Origin: Microcaldota archaeon
GTDB taxonomy: Archaea; Micrarchaeota; Micrarchaeia; Anstonellales; Bilamarchaeaceae
Direction: 5' to 3'
Length of the DNA stretch: 59,535 bases
Assembly (NCBI GenBank): GCA_022627495.1
Contig: JAKEGJ010000011.1
Coordinates: 1 to 59,535, forward strand
In this document: positions 31,769 to 41,061 of the stretch, piece after piece
Layout: every line of letters starts with the position of its first letter
Numbering within the stretch: position 1 is the stretch's first letter
The notes under the pieces: model-generated
Databases searched by the model: none
Told to the model about the DNA's origin: nothing
Seen by the model: the letters and a program-made list of their open reading frames with translations, nothing else
Made by a program: the position numbers and the translations under genes

Positions 31769-34498
31769 TCATCTCCGTTCGCCGTAGGCCTCAAGGAAGC
31801 GCTTGTACTCCTCGAGTATCATCTGCGTGACGGAAGGCCGCCTCGTCTTCAGTATGTCTATCACGGTCTGCGTGCTGAGCGCCTCCGGCTGGCCCGCCAG
31901 TTTCGCCCGCAGCGCCCGCATCTTCGCGCTCTGGCAGACTTCTGCTATGTCCGCGCCGCTGAAACCCGGGGAAAGCTGGGAAAGCTGGGCGAGGTCTACC
32001 CCCGGGGCGAACTTGCCCAGGTGGATTTTGAACATGGCCTCCCTGCCGGCAGCATCCGGCGGCGGTATGTAGAATATCTTGTCGAAGCGGCCCGGCCTCA
32101 TTATGGCCGGGTCCATCAGGGACGGCTTGTTCGTCGCGGCAATTACGACGACGCCTTTCTGCCCCTTCACGCCGTCCATCTCTGTCAGGAACTGGCCGAG
32201 GATTTCTGAGCCCCCGCCGCCTCCGCGCGCTGGCGCGAACGTCTCAATCTCGTCCACGAATATGATGCCGGGCGCGTTCTCCCTCGCGCGGTTGAACGAC
32301 TCCTTTATGACCGTCACGGCCTGCGTGTAGCCCTTCTTCATCACTTCCGCGGCGCTGAGCGTCTGGAACGACGCCTTAAGCTCAGTCGCCGCCGCGCGGA
32401 CAATCAGCGTCTTTCCCGTGCCGGGCGGGCCGAAGAGCAGGATGCCTTTTGAAGGCTTCACCTTGAACTCTTTCATCTCCTCCTCGTGCAGGAGCGGGAG
32501 CTGGATGGCCTCCAGGAGCGCGGTCTTCACATCGTCAAGGCCGGCGACATCCTCCCATTTCACCGCCGCTTCCTTCGCGGCCTCCTCCTCTTTAGGCTTC
32601 TCCGCGCCGGTGCGCCTTTCGAAGTCCATCCGGAACTGCTCGTACATGTCCAGCTGCGCAAGGCCCGTGCTCGGCTTCACCGAAGACAGCACCTGCATGA
32701 AATGCGCCATGGAAAGCGGGATGACCACCCCCTTCGCGGTAGCTTCCTTGGCCGCGAGCCGCTTCGCTTCAGTCGTGATGTTCTTTATGTCCGCGCCTGA
32801 GAACCTGTCGGTTTTCTTGGCAAGTATGTCGAAATCCACATCCGGGGCAAGGGGCAGCCTCCCCATCGTGACCTCCCGCAGGCTGACCTTCAGAATCGCC
32901 TTCCTCGCTTCAGGGTCCGGAAGGTGCATGTAGATTATCTTGTCCAGCCTTCCGGGCCTAAGCATCGCGGTATCGAGCGCGTCCGGCCTGTTGGTGGCGC
33001 CGACTATCATGACCGTGGCCTTGGATTTGCTCGCTCCGTCTATCTGCTGAAGCAGCTCCGAGAGGACGCGCTGGCCCACTTCATCGAGGCTTTCGCCGCT
33101 CCGTTTCTTGGCAACGGCGTCTATCTCGTCGAAGAAAAGCACCGTCGGCGCGTTCTTGCGCGCGTTGTCGAAGACCTCCTTCACGTTCTTCTCCGATTCA
33201 CCGTACCATTGCGAAAGAATCTGCGAGCAGCGGACTTCGATGAAGTTGTACTTGAGCTCCTTGGCAAGCGACCTCATCAGCATGGTCTTGCCCGTGCCGG
33301 GCGGGCCGAAGAGCAGTATGCCCGTCGGCGGCTTTATGCCGTATGTGAATGCGATTTCCTGCTTCTCAAGCGGCATGATAATCGCGTCGCGGAGCTCGGC
33401 CTTGACGTCCTCGTAACCGCCGACATCCGCCATCGACTTCTCCCCGCCGCCGGCCGACATGTCGGTCATGCCGAACTTGCCGTATGATTTCATCTTTTCC
33501 GCGCGGCCAATCTCCGATTCCCGGCTTACGCTGATTCCGAAGTGCTCAAGGCCGCCAAGGACAGCAATCGTGGCGATGATTCCGCCGGCGAATTCCAGCC
33601 GGAATCCGTTGCCATATACCATGGTGATTAGGAAATACGCCGGAAGCAGGACTAGCATCGCGAGCGATGCCATTAGTTGAGGCCTGGTCTTGAACCTGGG
33701 GGGGAGGTAGCCGACCAGGAAAAGGGCGATGGCCCATCCGAGAAGCTGCAGGAAAAGCGAGTCGCCCAGGAGGAGGCGGATGAAGTTGTCTGTTATCAGC
33801 CCGACCGATTCCCAAATCCTGCCGAAATTCCCTATGTCAAGGAACGCGCCCAATGCGTTGTTCAGGGCAGGCATTATCCCCGCGATGTCAACGGCGGGCT
33901 TCGCCATCTGAAGTTCCGGCTGTGCGGGCTCGTACAATTTCATATTAAGCGGCAAATACGCCGTGTTCTGGACCAGCCAGATTGACGAGAGGACCAGTAT
34001 GAGCGCGACAGACGTGAGCGATATCGCGATGCTCTTCTTCGAGCCGAAATACAGCGACCCGATTGCCATCCCGATGATGCTGACCCAGCCCGATAGCGGC
34101 AGGCCGCCGAATGCGAATGGCGCGAGCACGAGGACTTCCAGGACTGCAATAATCATCCATTCCTCGAACACCTCGAAAAGTATGACCACCAGTATGAGTA
34201 GGTAGAACCAGGCGAACACCGACGACTGGTAGAGTACTGCCAGCAGGCAGAAGACCGCGCCGAGGATGACGCCAATCGGCGGCGACTTGCTGGCTATCGC
34301 GCCGCACAATGCGGCAATCGCGAAAACAAGGTAAACCGGATAGAACGGGAATGTGGCGAGAAGCATCAGGGTCCCGAGGAAAACCAGGACGCCGTTCCAG
34401 AGCGGCTCGCTTCTCTGGGCCGATGATAGCATTGCCGCCACTTTCTGGGACGCCATCGACTTCTGCTGCGTCCCCTGCTGCGCGAATTCCTGGGCCAT
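31769..34498 (-). CDS. Membrane-anchored double-AAA ATPase (Cdc48/VAT-like)
   Basis: 909 residues from the ATG at 34498, which has GGGAGG directly upstream and a TATA-like TTAAATTAAAAAG at 34523-34535. The first 330 residues hold about ten hydrophobic helices in two groups. Two AAA domains follow: AAA1 with GPPGTGKT near 405 and VLFFDEIDAVA, arginine fingers in MLRPGRLDK; AAA2 with GPPGTGKT near 675 and IIFVDEIETFA, fingers in IMRPGRFDK. All key residues look intact. Usual Cdc48/VAT has an N-terminal substrate domain instead of membrane helices, so this is a membrane-bound unfoldase, maybe for extraction of membrane proteins. That role is inference. Confidence 0.85.
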   Translation of the reverse strand: MAQEFAQQGTQQKSMASQKVAAMLSSAQRSEPLWNGVLVFLGTLMLLATFPFYPVYLVFAIAALCGAIASKSPPIGVILGAVFCLLAVLYQSSVFAWFYLLILVVILFEVFEEWMIIAVLEVLVLAPFAFGGLPLSGWVSIIGMAIGSLYFGSKKSIAISLTSVALILVLSSIWLVQNTAYLPLNMKLYEPAQPELQMAKPAVDIAGIMPALNNALGAFLDIGNFGRIWESVGLITDNFIRLLLGDSLFLQLLGWAIALFLVGYLPPRFKTRPQLMASLAMLVLLPAYFLITMVYGNGFRLEFAGGIIATIAVLGGLEHFGISVSRESEIGRAEKMKSYGKFGMTDMSAGGGEKSMADVGGYEDVKAELRDAIIMPLEKQEIAFTYGIKPPTGILLFGPPGTGKTMLMRSLAKELKYNFIEVRCSQILSQWYGESEKNVKEVFDNARKNAPTVLFFDEIDAVAKKRSGESLDEVGQRVLSELLQQIDGASKSKATVMIVGATNRPDALDTAMLRPGRLDKIIYMHLPDPEARKAILKVSLREVTMGRLPLAPDVDFDILAKKTDRFSGADIKNITTEAKRLAAKEATAKGVVIPLSMAHFMQVLSSVKPSTGLAQLDMYEQFRMDFERRTGAEKPKEEEAAKEAAVKWEDVAGLDDVKTALLEAIQLPLLHEEEMKEFKVKPSKGILLFGPPGTGKTLIVRAAATELKASFQTLSAAEVMKKGYTQAVTVIKESFNRARENAPGIIFVDEIETFAPARGGGGGSEILGQFLTEMDGVKGQKGVVVIAATNKPSLMDPAIMRPGRFDKIFYIPPPDAAGREAMFKIHLGKFAPGVDLAQLSQLSPGFSGADIAEVCQSAKMRALRAKLAGQPEALSTQTVIDILKTRRPSVTQMILEEYKRFLEAYGERR

Positions 34499-34551
34499 GC
34501 CTCCCAATCTCGCCGAGCGCTTTTTAATTTAACGGATGGGGATGCTGAAGC

Positions 34552-35634
34552 TCAGCCGGTTGCGAGAAACCGTCCCATGCGGCTTATCGCGTCATGGAGC
34601 GTTTCCAACTGCTGGTTCACGCAGATGCGGATGAATTTTTCATACGGGCCGAATTCGCTCCCCGGGGCGACTGCTATCCCTTCCGAATCCAGAAGCGACA
34701 GGGCGAATTTTCCCGAATCCTTGATTGCGGGGTGCGTGGCGAACACGTATATGCCCGCTTCCGGCTTCGCGAACCGGAAGCCGCAATCGGCAAGCGCCTT
34801 ACCCGCCTCATTGGCGCGTGATATCCAGATACTGCGGGCATCATCCAGCACCCGCTTCTCATCCGCCAGGCACGCAATGCCTGCCTCCTGCACGAACGGG
34901 GCGACGCAGGTGGCGGTTATCTGGTTGAATGCGATTAGCCGCTTCGCCACTTCATCCGGGGCGACGGCATATCCGAGCCTCCATCCCTCCATGGAGAACT
35001 CCTTGGAGAACGAGCGCACCCTTATCAGGCGCTCGCCATCGTAGCGGGGGATTTCCCGGAACGAGAGCCCCTTGTACGCCTCGTCGAGGATGACGTGCGC
35101 CCCCTCGCGGTTTGCATCAGAAACAACTTCCCGCACGAGTTTTTCCGGATAAACCGTGCTTGTCGGGTTCAGGGGATTGCATATCAGCAGGATTTTCGCC
35201 TTGGCCGCCCCTCCCTCCCCCGCTTCAGGCGGCTCGAAGCTCCAGCCGCTCTGGAGGCTGGATTCCAGCGCCTTCACCTTCAGGCCGAGCTGCCTGCACG
35301 CAAGGGGATAAGCCGGCCAGTAAGGCGCCGGGAATGCCGCCGTGTCGCCCTCACTGCACAGGACGCTCAATAGGCCATATATGAGGTGCTTGGAGCCCGG
35401 CCCCACGACCACGTTCTTCGCCGAGCATCCTTCGCGGTCAGCAATCCTCTCCCGAAGTTCGGGCAGGCCGGCTGACGGGCCGTAGCCGGATTTGGATTTC
35501 CGGAGCCTAGCCACCGCTGCATCTGTTGCGCATTCCGGCGCGGGCAGGTTCGTGTCGCCCACATTAAGCCTGACGACCTTTTTCCCTGCGCGCTCCAGGG
35601 CGAGCGCCTTCTCCGCAAGTTCGTAGAAGCCCAT
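34552..35634 (-). CDS. Class I/II aminotransferase, likely aromatic
   Basis: PLP-dependent transamination. 360 residues. Seen: the substrate-side VRLNVGDTNLP, YGPSAGLPELRERIA, the CNPLNPTSTVYP loop, DEAYKGL, and the PLP Lys in SFSKEFSMEGWRLGY. The late Arg in FIRICVN binds the substrate carboxylate. As last gene of the aromatic operon it most likely converts phenylpyruvate and hydroxyphenylpyruvate to Phe and Tyr. The gap to tyrA is only 4 bases. Aspartate or histidinol-phosphate aminotransferase activity cannot be excluded. Confidence 0.9.
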   Translation of the reverse strand: MGFYELAEKALALERAGKKVVRLNVGDTNLPAPECATDAAVARLRKSKSGYGPSAGLPELRERIADREGCSAKNVVVGPGSKHLIYGLLSVLCSEGDTAAFPAPYWPAYPLACRQLGLKVKALESSLQSGWSFEPPEAGEGGAAKAKILLICNPLNPTSTVYPEKLVREVVSDANREGAHVILDEAYKGLSFREIPRYDGERLIRVRSFSKEFSMEGWRLGYAVAPDEVAKRLIAFNQITATCVAPFVQEAGIACLADEKRVLDDARSIWISRANEAGKALADCGFRFAKPEAGIYVFATHPAIKDSGKFALSLLDSEGIAVAPGSEFGPYEKFIRICVNQQLETLHDAISRMGRFLATG

Positions 35635-35638
35635 CCAT

Positions 35639-36418
35639 TCACCCGACGTTCCTCCTCAGTTTGTCGAAGAACCGTTTCGCCTCTTCGTAATCCTTCCCCC
35701 TGATGACATGCTTGAGGAATTCGAGGCGGGATGTGATTTTCTCCAGTTGCGCCAGCGAATAAGTATTGAAGAGGATTTCCGCGAGAAGGTGGTCGTCTTC
35801 GGAAAGCAGGCCCCTCGCCAGCTTCCGGTGCCTCGCGAACGTGGTCCCCGGGACGGCCGAATTCTCCATGCACGCGGCGAATACGAGCGAGGCGGCGAAC
35901 GGCGTCGTGAGGGAGTATGCCATCATCCGGTCGTGCTCGTCGAAGGTGTAGTCGAAGATGTGGAGCCCCAGCTTTTCGTATACGCTCCGGAAGACGGCTG
36001 CGCCTTCGGCGTCCGAGCCTTTGATGACGACCGCATTCTCTTCCCGGAGCGCGGCCATGTCTCCGAACGTCGGGCCGAACATCGGATGTGTTGATGCGAA
36101 CCTGCGGCCGGCTTTTTGGTAATAATCCGGCAACGCGCCTTTCACGGACGCGATGTCCGCGAGTATGCAGTCATTGCCTATATGGGGGGCAGCGGATTCG
36201 AACGCCGCGACCGTGTTCTGCAGGCTCACCGCATTGAGGAGCATCTGGGGCCGATATTGCGCAAGCGCGTCGAGGCTGGGCAGGGCTTTGGCGCCGCGGC
36301 TGGCCGCCGCCTCCGCCTTCGCGCGGTCAGTGTCATAGACGGCAATCTCATTGCCATCTGCAAGCACGGATGCGAACCACGCGCCCATCTTGCCGGCGCC
36401 GATTATCGCAATCCTCAT
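35639..36418 (-). CDS. tyrA: Prephenate dehydrogenase
   Basis: Oxidative decarboxylation of prephenate to hydroxyphenylpyruvate. 259 residues. N-terminal Rossmann domain (IAIIGAGKMGAWFASVL), the conserved LADIASVKG, and the catalytic His in STHPMFGPTFG. The helical dimer domain follows (about 160-255). Lacks a chorismate mutase or ACT domain; the mutase is on PheA in the next gene upstream, whose end it overlaps by 4 bp. Confidence 0.9.
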   Translation of the reverse strand: MRIAIIGAGKMGAWFASVLADGNEIAVYDTDRAKAEAAASRGAKALPSLDALAQYRPQMLLNAVSLQNTVAAFESAAPHIGNDCILADIASVKGALPDYYQKAGRRFASTHPMFGPTFGDMAALREENAVVIKGSDAEGAAVFRSVYEKLGLHIFDYTFDEHDRMMAYSLTTPFAASLVFAACMENSAVPGTTFARHRKLARGLLSEDDHLLAEILFNTYSLAQLEKITSRLEFLKHVIRGKDYEEAKRFFDKLRRNVG

Positions 36419-37482
36419 GCCTTCGCCTCCTTGTAGCAGCCGAGGAACTTGTAGGTCTTCGTCTCCTTCTGCACGTTTTCCAGGATTTTCGCGACCTTTG
36501 CATCCTGGTCCGAGCCCTGGAAATCCAGGAGGAACGCGAAATTCCCTATGTCTTTCTGCGCGGGCCGCGACTCGATGCGCGTGAGGTTTATCCCGGCATC
36601 CGAGAACAGCTTCAGGACCGAGAACAGGGCGCCCGCCTTATGCGCAGTCGAGAATATTATAGAGCATTTGTCTCCTTTGGCGCCCCCGGCGGCGCTCCCC
36701 CCCTTGGCGAGGACCACAAAGCGCGTGTAGTTGGACTCGTGGTCCTCTATGTTCTCCTTGAGAACGTCCAGGTCGTATATTTCCGCGCAGAGCTTGCTTG
36801 CTATGGCAGCCGCGGCCTTCGGCCTCTCGTTCGCGAGCATCATGGCCGCGCCCGCAGTATCGTAATACGGCCTGGGCTCGAGCTTGTTGCGCGCGATGAA
36901 CCCCCTGCACTGGGAAAGCGCCATCGGATGCGAATAGACGACCTTTATATCCCGGTAATCCGTGTCCGGAAGGGCGAGGAGGCAATGGTGCACCGGCACC
37001 TTCACCTCGCCGACAATCTTGAGGTCGGTCTCTACGAGCAAATCGTTCACCTGCGTCACCGCGCCGGCAAGAGAGTTCTCCACAGGCACCACGCCGCAGT
37101 CGAACTGGCCCTTGGCGACCCCATCGAAGACATCGATGAATTCCGGGCAGGGTATGGGCACCATCTTCCCGTCATATTTGCGCGCCGCCACTTCGCTGTA
37201 CGCGCCGTGCTCGCCCTGGAACCCCGCGAGATTCGGGCTCATCTTCTGGAGCGCCTTCGATTCAGCGATGATGTCCCCGAACACCTTCTGCGAGAATTCC
37301 GGCCGCACAAGCCCCCTGGAATGCCTGGCCGCGGCATCAAGAACCTGCTTCTCTCGCTCCGCATCTTCGACGCCCGGCTTCATCTTCCTGGTACGGAGCG
37401 CGAACTCCATCCTGGAATTCAGGAGCTTGAGTATCTCGCTGTCTATCCTATCTATTTTCCCGCGCAGTTCCTTCAGTTCCAT
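36415..37482 (-). CDS. pheA: Chorismate mutase / prephenate dehydratase (P-protein)
   Basis: 355 residues from the ATG at 37482, with GGTGATGTT just upstream and 4 bases after aroC; the longer reading from 37551 would enter aroC. Domains: AroQ chorismate mutase (about 1-85, MELKELRGKIDRIDSEILKLLN), prephenate dehydratase (about 90-270, GFQGEHGAYSEVAA and the catalytic NYTRFVVL), and an ACT domain (about 280-350, TAHKAGALFSVLKLFSDAGINLTRIESRP) that should bind Phe for feedback control. The ESRP Phe-binding motif is intact. Confidence 0.94.
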   Translation of the reverse strand: MELKELRGKIDRIDSEILKLLNSRMEFALRTRKMKPGVEDAEREKQVLDAAARHSRGLVRPEFSQKVFGDIIAESKALQKMSPNLAGFQGEHGAYSEVAARKYDGKMVPIPCPEFIDVFDGVAKGQFDCGVVPVENSLAGAVTQVNDLLVETDLKIVGEVKVPVHHCLLALPDTDYRDIKVVYSHPMALSQCRGFIARNKLEPRPYYDTAGAAMMLANERPKAAAAIASKLCAEIYDLDVLKENIEDHESNYTRFVVLAKGGSAAGGAKGDKCSIIFSTAHKAGALFSVLKLFSDAGINLTRIESRPAQKDIGNFAFLLDFQGSDQDAKVAKILENVQKETKTYKFLGCYKEAKA

Positions 37483-37486
37483 AACA

Positions 37487-38527
37487 TCACCATTTTTTCC
37501 GCATCCCGCCATCCGGTTCCTTGCCCAGCACCCTGGGGACTTTTTGTTCAATCAGCATCAAATCCGCAAGAACGATTGCGGCCGCGGCTTCAAGCACTAC
37601 GGGCACCCTGAGGGCGATGCAGGCGTCGTGCCTGCCGGCAACCGTTATCGGCACCCGGTTTCCGGTCTCGAGGTTCACCGTTTTGCCTTCCTTTGCGATG
37701 CTCGATGTGGGCTTGACGGCGACCCTGAACACGAGTTCGTTCCCGTTCGTTATCCCGCCGTTTATCCCCCCGGCGTTGTTCGTCGCGGTATGGCCCGAAG
37801 CATCCAGAATCGCATCGTTGCACGCGCTTCCCCGCATCCTGCTGCAGGCGAAGCCCGCGCCGAACTCAATCCCCTTGACTGCCGGGATGGAGAGCGCGGC
37901 ATGCGCAAGCAGCGACTCCGCCGAATCGAAGAAAGGCTCGCCGAGGCCCGGGGGCACGCCAATGGCGCGGCATTCCACGATGCCGCCGACGGAATCGCCC
38001 ACCTTGATTGCCGCCTCTATCTCCGCATCCATGCCAGTTGCGTCCCTGGCCCCGTTGATTTCAACGACCGAGGCTTCGACCGAAGTCCCGGACGCTGCGA
38101 GCATCTTCTTCGCGACCGCGCCCGCGCAGACCAGCGCCGCGGTCAGCCTGCCTGAAAAATGCCCGCCGCCGCGGTAATCGGAAAACCCCCCGAATTTCTG
38201 CCATGCGGCCATGTCGGCATGGCCCGGCCTGGGCGTGCCTTTTAGCGCAAGGTATCTTCCGGAATCCACGTCCTTATTGTCAATCAGAATCAGCACTGGC
38301 GCGCCCGTCGTCATCCCATCGAACACCCCGCTCATTATGCGCGGCGCATCCTCCTCCTTCCTCGCAGTCGTGCCCTTCGCCCCGCTTTTCCTGCGTGCCA
38401 AATCCGGAATAATGTCCTCTGCCGAAAGCGCAAGCCCTGCCGGAACGCCGTCAAGGAGCGCGCCCACGCACCCGCCGTGCGATTCCCCCAGCATGCTCAC
38501 CCGAAAAATCCTGCCGAACGTGTTCAT
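37487..38527 (-). CDS. aroC: Chorismate synthase
   Basis: Eliminates phosphate from EPSP to give chorismate, needing reduced FMN. 346 residues from the ATG at 38527, which overlaps the aroA stop as ATGA. Signatures: NTFGRIFRVSMLGESHGGCVG at the start, RPGHADMAAWQKFGGFSDYRGGGHFSGR in the middle, and HDACIALRVPVVLEA near the end. The usual His pair and the FMN-binding Ser/Arg residues look complete. Confidence 0.96.
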   Translation of the reverse strand: MNTFGRIFRVSMLGESHGGCVGALLDGVPAGLALSAEDIIPDLARRKSGAKGTTARKEEDAPRIMSGVFDGMTTGAPVLILIDNKDVDSGRYLALKGTPRPGHADMAAWQKFGGFSDYRGGGHFSGRLTAALVCAGAVAKKMLAASGTSVEASVVEINGARDATGMDAEIEAAIKVGDSVGGIVECRAIGVPPGLGEPFFDSAESLLAHAALSIPAVKGIEFGAGFACSRMRGSACNDAILDASGHTATNNAGGINGGITNGNELVFRVAVKPTSSIAKEGKTVNLETGNRVPITVAGRHDACIALRVPVVLEAAAAIVLADLMLIEQKVPRVLGKEPDGGMRKKW

Positions 38528-39765
38528 AATCTCATCCTCAGCGACTCCAAATCCGCAAAGAAGCCCGGATAGGATTTCGATACGCATCCCTCATCGTATA
38601 TGCGGACGCCCTTTTCCGAATTTAGCGCAGCAACCGCCCCGGCCATCGCGATGCGGTGGTCGCCATGCGAATCCAGCCGCCCGCCACGAAGCTTCCCGCC
38701 CATAATCTCCATCCTATCCCCGATAACCTTAATATCCGCCCCCAGCCTGCCAAGCTCCAGTGCGAGCACCGCGGCCCGGTCGCTCTCCTTGTGGTGCAGG
38801 CGCGATGCGCCCATTATCACACTCTTCCCCCTGCAGTTGCAGGCAAGCGCCGCAAGCGGAGGGAACAGGTCCGGCGAGTTTGTGGCGTCGTATTCGAAAC
38901 CCCGAAGGCTGCCCCCGTGGACTTCCACCCACCCGTCCCCGGAAACGACGTCCGCCCCGGCATCGAACAACGCCGCCTTTATCCCCTCGTCGGGCTGGAG
39001 GCCGCTTATGATGCCCTCCACCCTGGCGCTGCCTCCGATGGCCCCGGCGACCAGCATGAACGCCGCGCCGGACCAGTCGCCCTCGACAGCATACCTCCTT
39101 CCGAGATATCTCTGGCCCCCGCGTATTTCGAAGCGCCCCATGCCGTCTTCGGAAACGCCCTTCGCCCCGAAAAGCGCCATGACTGACTGCGTCATCGCCA
39201 CATACGCGCTGCTTTTCAGGCCGACGGCCGTAAGCTCAGAATCCTCCTTGCAGAGCGGGAGCGCAATAAGGAGCCCGCTAACAAACTGCGAACTGACCGA
39301 GCCGTCCACCGTGACCGGCCCCCCGCGCATCGGCCCTTTGATTTTTATCGGGGGAAATCCTTTTTTCGTGCTGCATTCCGCGCCGAGGGCGCGAATGGGC
39401 TCCTCAATCATGCCGACCGGACGTTTCATCAGCGAGCCCTTTGCGCTGATGACGAATTCCCGGCTATATAGCCCGGCGATTGCGGAAACCATCCGCATGC
39501 AGGTGCCCGATTCGCCGCACTCGAGCCTTCCGCTTCTTGGAATCCCGCCGCCCTGGACCATCAAGCCTTCGGGGCAGGATGCCACCTGCGCGCCGAGCGC
39601 CTGGACCACTTCGATTGCGGCAGCAGCGTCATCGCAGAACGTGGGGTTAGTTATGAGCGTTTCTCCATGCGCAAGCGAGGCGATAATCACTGCGCGCTGC
39701 ATCATGCTTTTGGACGGCGGCGCCCTTACGACACCTTCGATGGCTCCGGGTTCAATGAATTTCAT
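38524..39765 (-). CDS. aroA: EPSP synthase (3-phosphoshikimate 1-carboxyvinyltransferase)
   Basis: Adds enolpyruvate from PEP to shikimate 3-phosphate. 413 residues. Seen: PPSKSMMQRAVIIASLA, ECGESGTCMRMVSAIAGL (the LGNAGT-like PEP site), SVSSQFVSGLLIALPL, VEGDWSGAAFMLVAGA, and HKESDRAAVLALEL with the final RIAMAGAVAAL. Two-domain inverse barrel of normal size. Overlaps aroEK by 14 bp at its start. Confidence 0.95.
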   Translation of the reverse strand: MKFIEPGAIEGVVRAPPSKSMMQRAVIIASLAHGETLITNPTFCDDAAAAIEVVQALGAQVASCPEGLMVQGGGIPRSGRLECGESGTCMRMVSAIAGLYSREFVISAKGSLMKRPVGMIEEPIRALGAECSTKKGFPPIKIKGPMRGGPVTVDGSVSSQFVSGLLIALPLCKEDSELTAVGLKSSAYVAMTQSVMALFGAKGVSEDGMGRFEIRGGQRYLGRRYAVEGDWSGAAFMLVAGAIGGSARVEGIISGLQPDEGIKAALFDAGADVVSGDGWVEVHGGSLRGFEYDATNSPDLFPPLAALACNCRGKSVIMGASRLHHKESDRAAVLALELGRLGADIKVIGDRMEIMGGKLRGGRLDSHGDHRIAMAGAVAALNSEKGVRIYDEGCVSKSYPGFFADLESLRMRL

Positions 39766-41059
39766 AGAGAATCCTCTCCGCTATCTCATCCGGCGTCTTC
39801 CCGTCCGTAGCAACGACCATGTCGGACGCTTCGGCATACGCGCCAATCCTTTCGAAAAGGAGCGCCCGGAGCTTCTTTTCCGGCTCCGGCCCTGCAAAAA
39901 GCGGCCGCGTTCCGTCTTGCGGCACCCTTTCCATTATCGTCCGGACATCCGCCCACAGCCAGACTACGCTTGCCAGCCTTTTTAGGGCATTGCGGTTTCC
40001 GGCACGAATCACGATGCCGCCGCCGCAGTTGATGGCGCTGCCCTTCGTACCCTTCAGGGACGCGAGCGTCGCGCTCTCCAGTTTCCGGAATCCCGCCTCC
40101 CCATCATCCTTGAATATCCTGCTGATTCCCTTCCCGGCTTTTTTCTCGATTTCCGCATCTGTGCTGACGATTGGCATGCCTTTTTTAGAAGAAACCGCCT
40201 TCGCCACGCTGTCCTTGCCGCTCCCCATCATGCCGACCAGGGCGATGTTTCCGGTTTTGGGTTCCGGGTTTCGGGCATAGACGGCCTTCCTCATCACGCC
40301 GATTGGCGCCTTTTTACCGCAAAACAGAGCGAACGCCCGCAATCCCTGGTGCAGTAACCATTCCCGGCCGTCTATCACAGTGCATCCGGCCTTTCTCGCA
40401 TCCTGCGCAAGCGCGCTTGGCGACGAGTAGTGCGCATCCAGGACGGCCATGCCCCTATTAAGGGATTCCGGCCGGACGACGCGGTCAGCGGTGCCCAGCG
40501 CGGAAACTATTATGTCCGCCTTGCCAATCGCATCTCCGCTTTCTGAAAGCCCGCAGCTTTCGCAACCGAACCTGGCGGCTATGGCGCCCGCCTTTTCCGG
40601 CGTCCGGTTCACAACCGTGATTTTTCCGGCCTTGCCCTTCTTCAGCGCAAGCACCGCAGCCTTTGCCGCACCGCCGGCGCCAAGGACGGCGCATTCCGCT
40701 CCCTTGACCGCAATCCCGGCCGCTTCTAGCGCTCCCGAAACGCCGTCCGGGTCCGTATTGTATCCCTGCGGCATGCCGCCCCCTTTGAATAGCACTGTGT
40801 TGACTGCGCCCAGCTCCCGTGCATTCGCATCCGCAGCCGTAACATGCGATGCCATTTCCTCTTTGAAGGGCGCAGTCACGTTCATGCCCCGGATTCCCAT
40901 CGCCATTGCGCTTTGCAGCGCTCCTTCCGCGCTTTCCGATGCAAGGCGGATGTATCGAGCATCGATTGATTGGGCCTTGAAAGCGGCATTGTGCATCTGG
41001 GGGCTCAGGCTGTGCAGCACAGGCTTTCCGACGACCGCGAACAGTCCGGGCATTCCCAT
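39752..41059 (-). CDS. Shikimate dehydrogenase - shikimate kinase fusion
   Basis: 435 residues from the ATG at 41059, two bases after the aroD stop. Residues 1 to about 265 are AroE: VGKPVLHSLSPQMHNAAF, NVTAPFKEEM, YNTDPDGVSGAL, and the NADP loop VLGAGGAAKAAVLAL. A short linker (ARNPEPKTGN) carries an AACCC-type repeat. Residues about 268-435 are a bacterial-type AroK: P-loop LVGMMGSGKDS, STDAEIEKKAG, GFRKLE, NCGGGIV and TRPLFAG lid. Archaea usually use an unrelated GHMP-type shikimate kinase, so the AroK half suggests bacterial origin. All catalytic residues in both halves look intact. Confidence 0.92.
   Translation of the reverse strand: MGMPGLFAVVGKPVLHSLSPQMHNAAFKAQSIDARYIRLASESAEGALQSAMAMGIRGMNVTAPFKEEMASHVTAADANARELGAVNTVLFKGGGMPQGYNTDPDGVSGALEAAGIAVKGAECAVLGAGGAAKAAVLALKKGKAGKITVVNRTPEKAGAIAARFGCESCGLSESGDAIGKADIIVSALGTADRVVRPESLNRGMAVLDAHYSSPSALAQDARKAGCTVIDGREWLLHQGLRAFALFCGKKAPIGVMRKAVYARNPEPKTGNIALVGMMGSGKDSVAKAVSSKKGMPIVSTDAEIEKKAGKGISRIFKDDGEAGFRKLESATLASLKGTKGSAINCGGGIVIRAGNRNALKRLASVVWLWADVRTIMERVPQDGTRPLFAGPEPEKKLRALLFERIGAYAEASDMVVATDGKTPDEIAERILYEIH
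40249..40276. repeat. AACCC-type repeat in the AroE-AroK linker
   Basis: In coding orientation the stretch is built from CCCGAAA, CCCGGAA and CCCAAAA units and encodes RNPEPKT exactly between the two enzyme domains. The same kind of sequence is found in ttuA, the beta-helix gene and the formyl-THF cyclo-ligase gene. Confidence 0.55.
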
Positions 41060-41061
41060 CG

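Noticed and set aside
36370-37611. 413-codon plus-strand reading across pheA
   Set aside because: Antisense of the prephenate dehydratase gene; no domain, no start signal.
38600-39985. 461-codon plus-strand reading across aroA
   Set aside because: Antisense of EPSP synthase; Ser/Pro-rich nonsense sequence.
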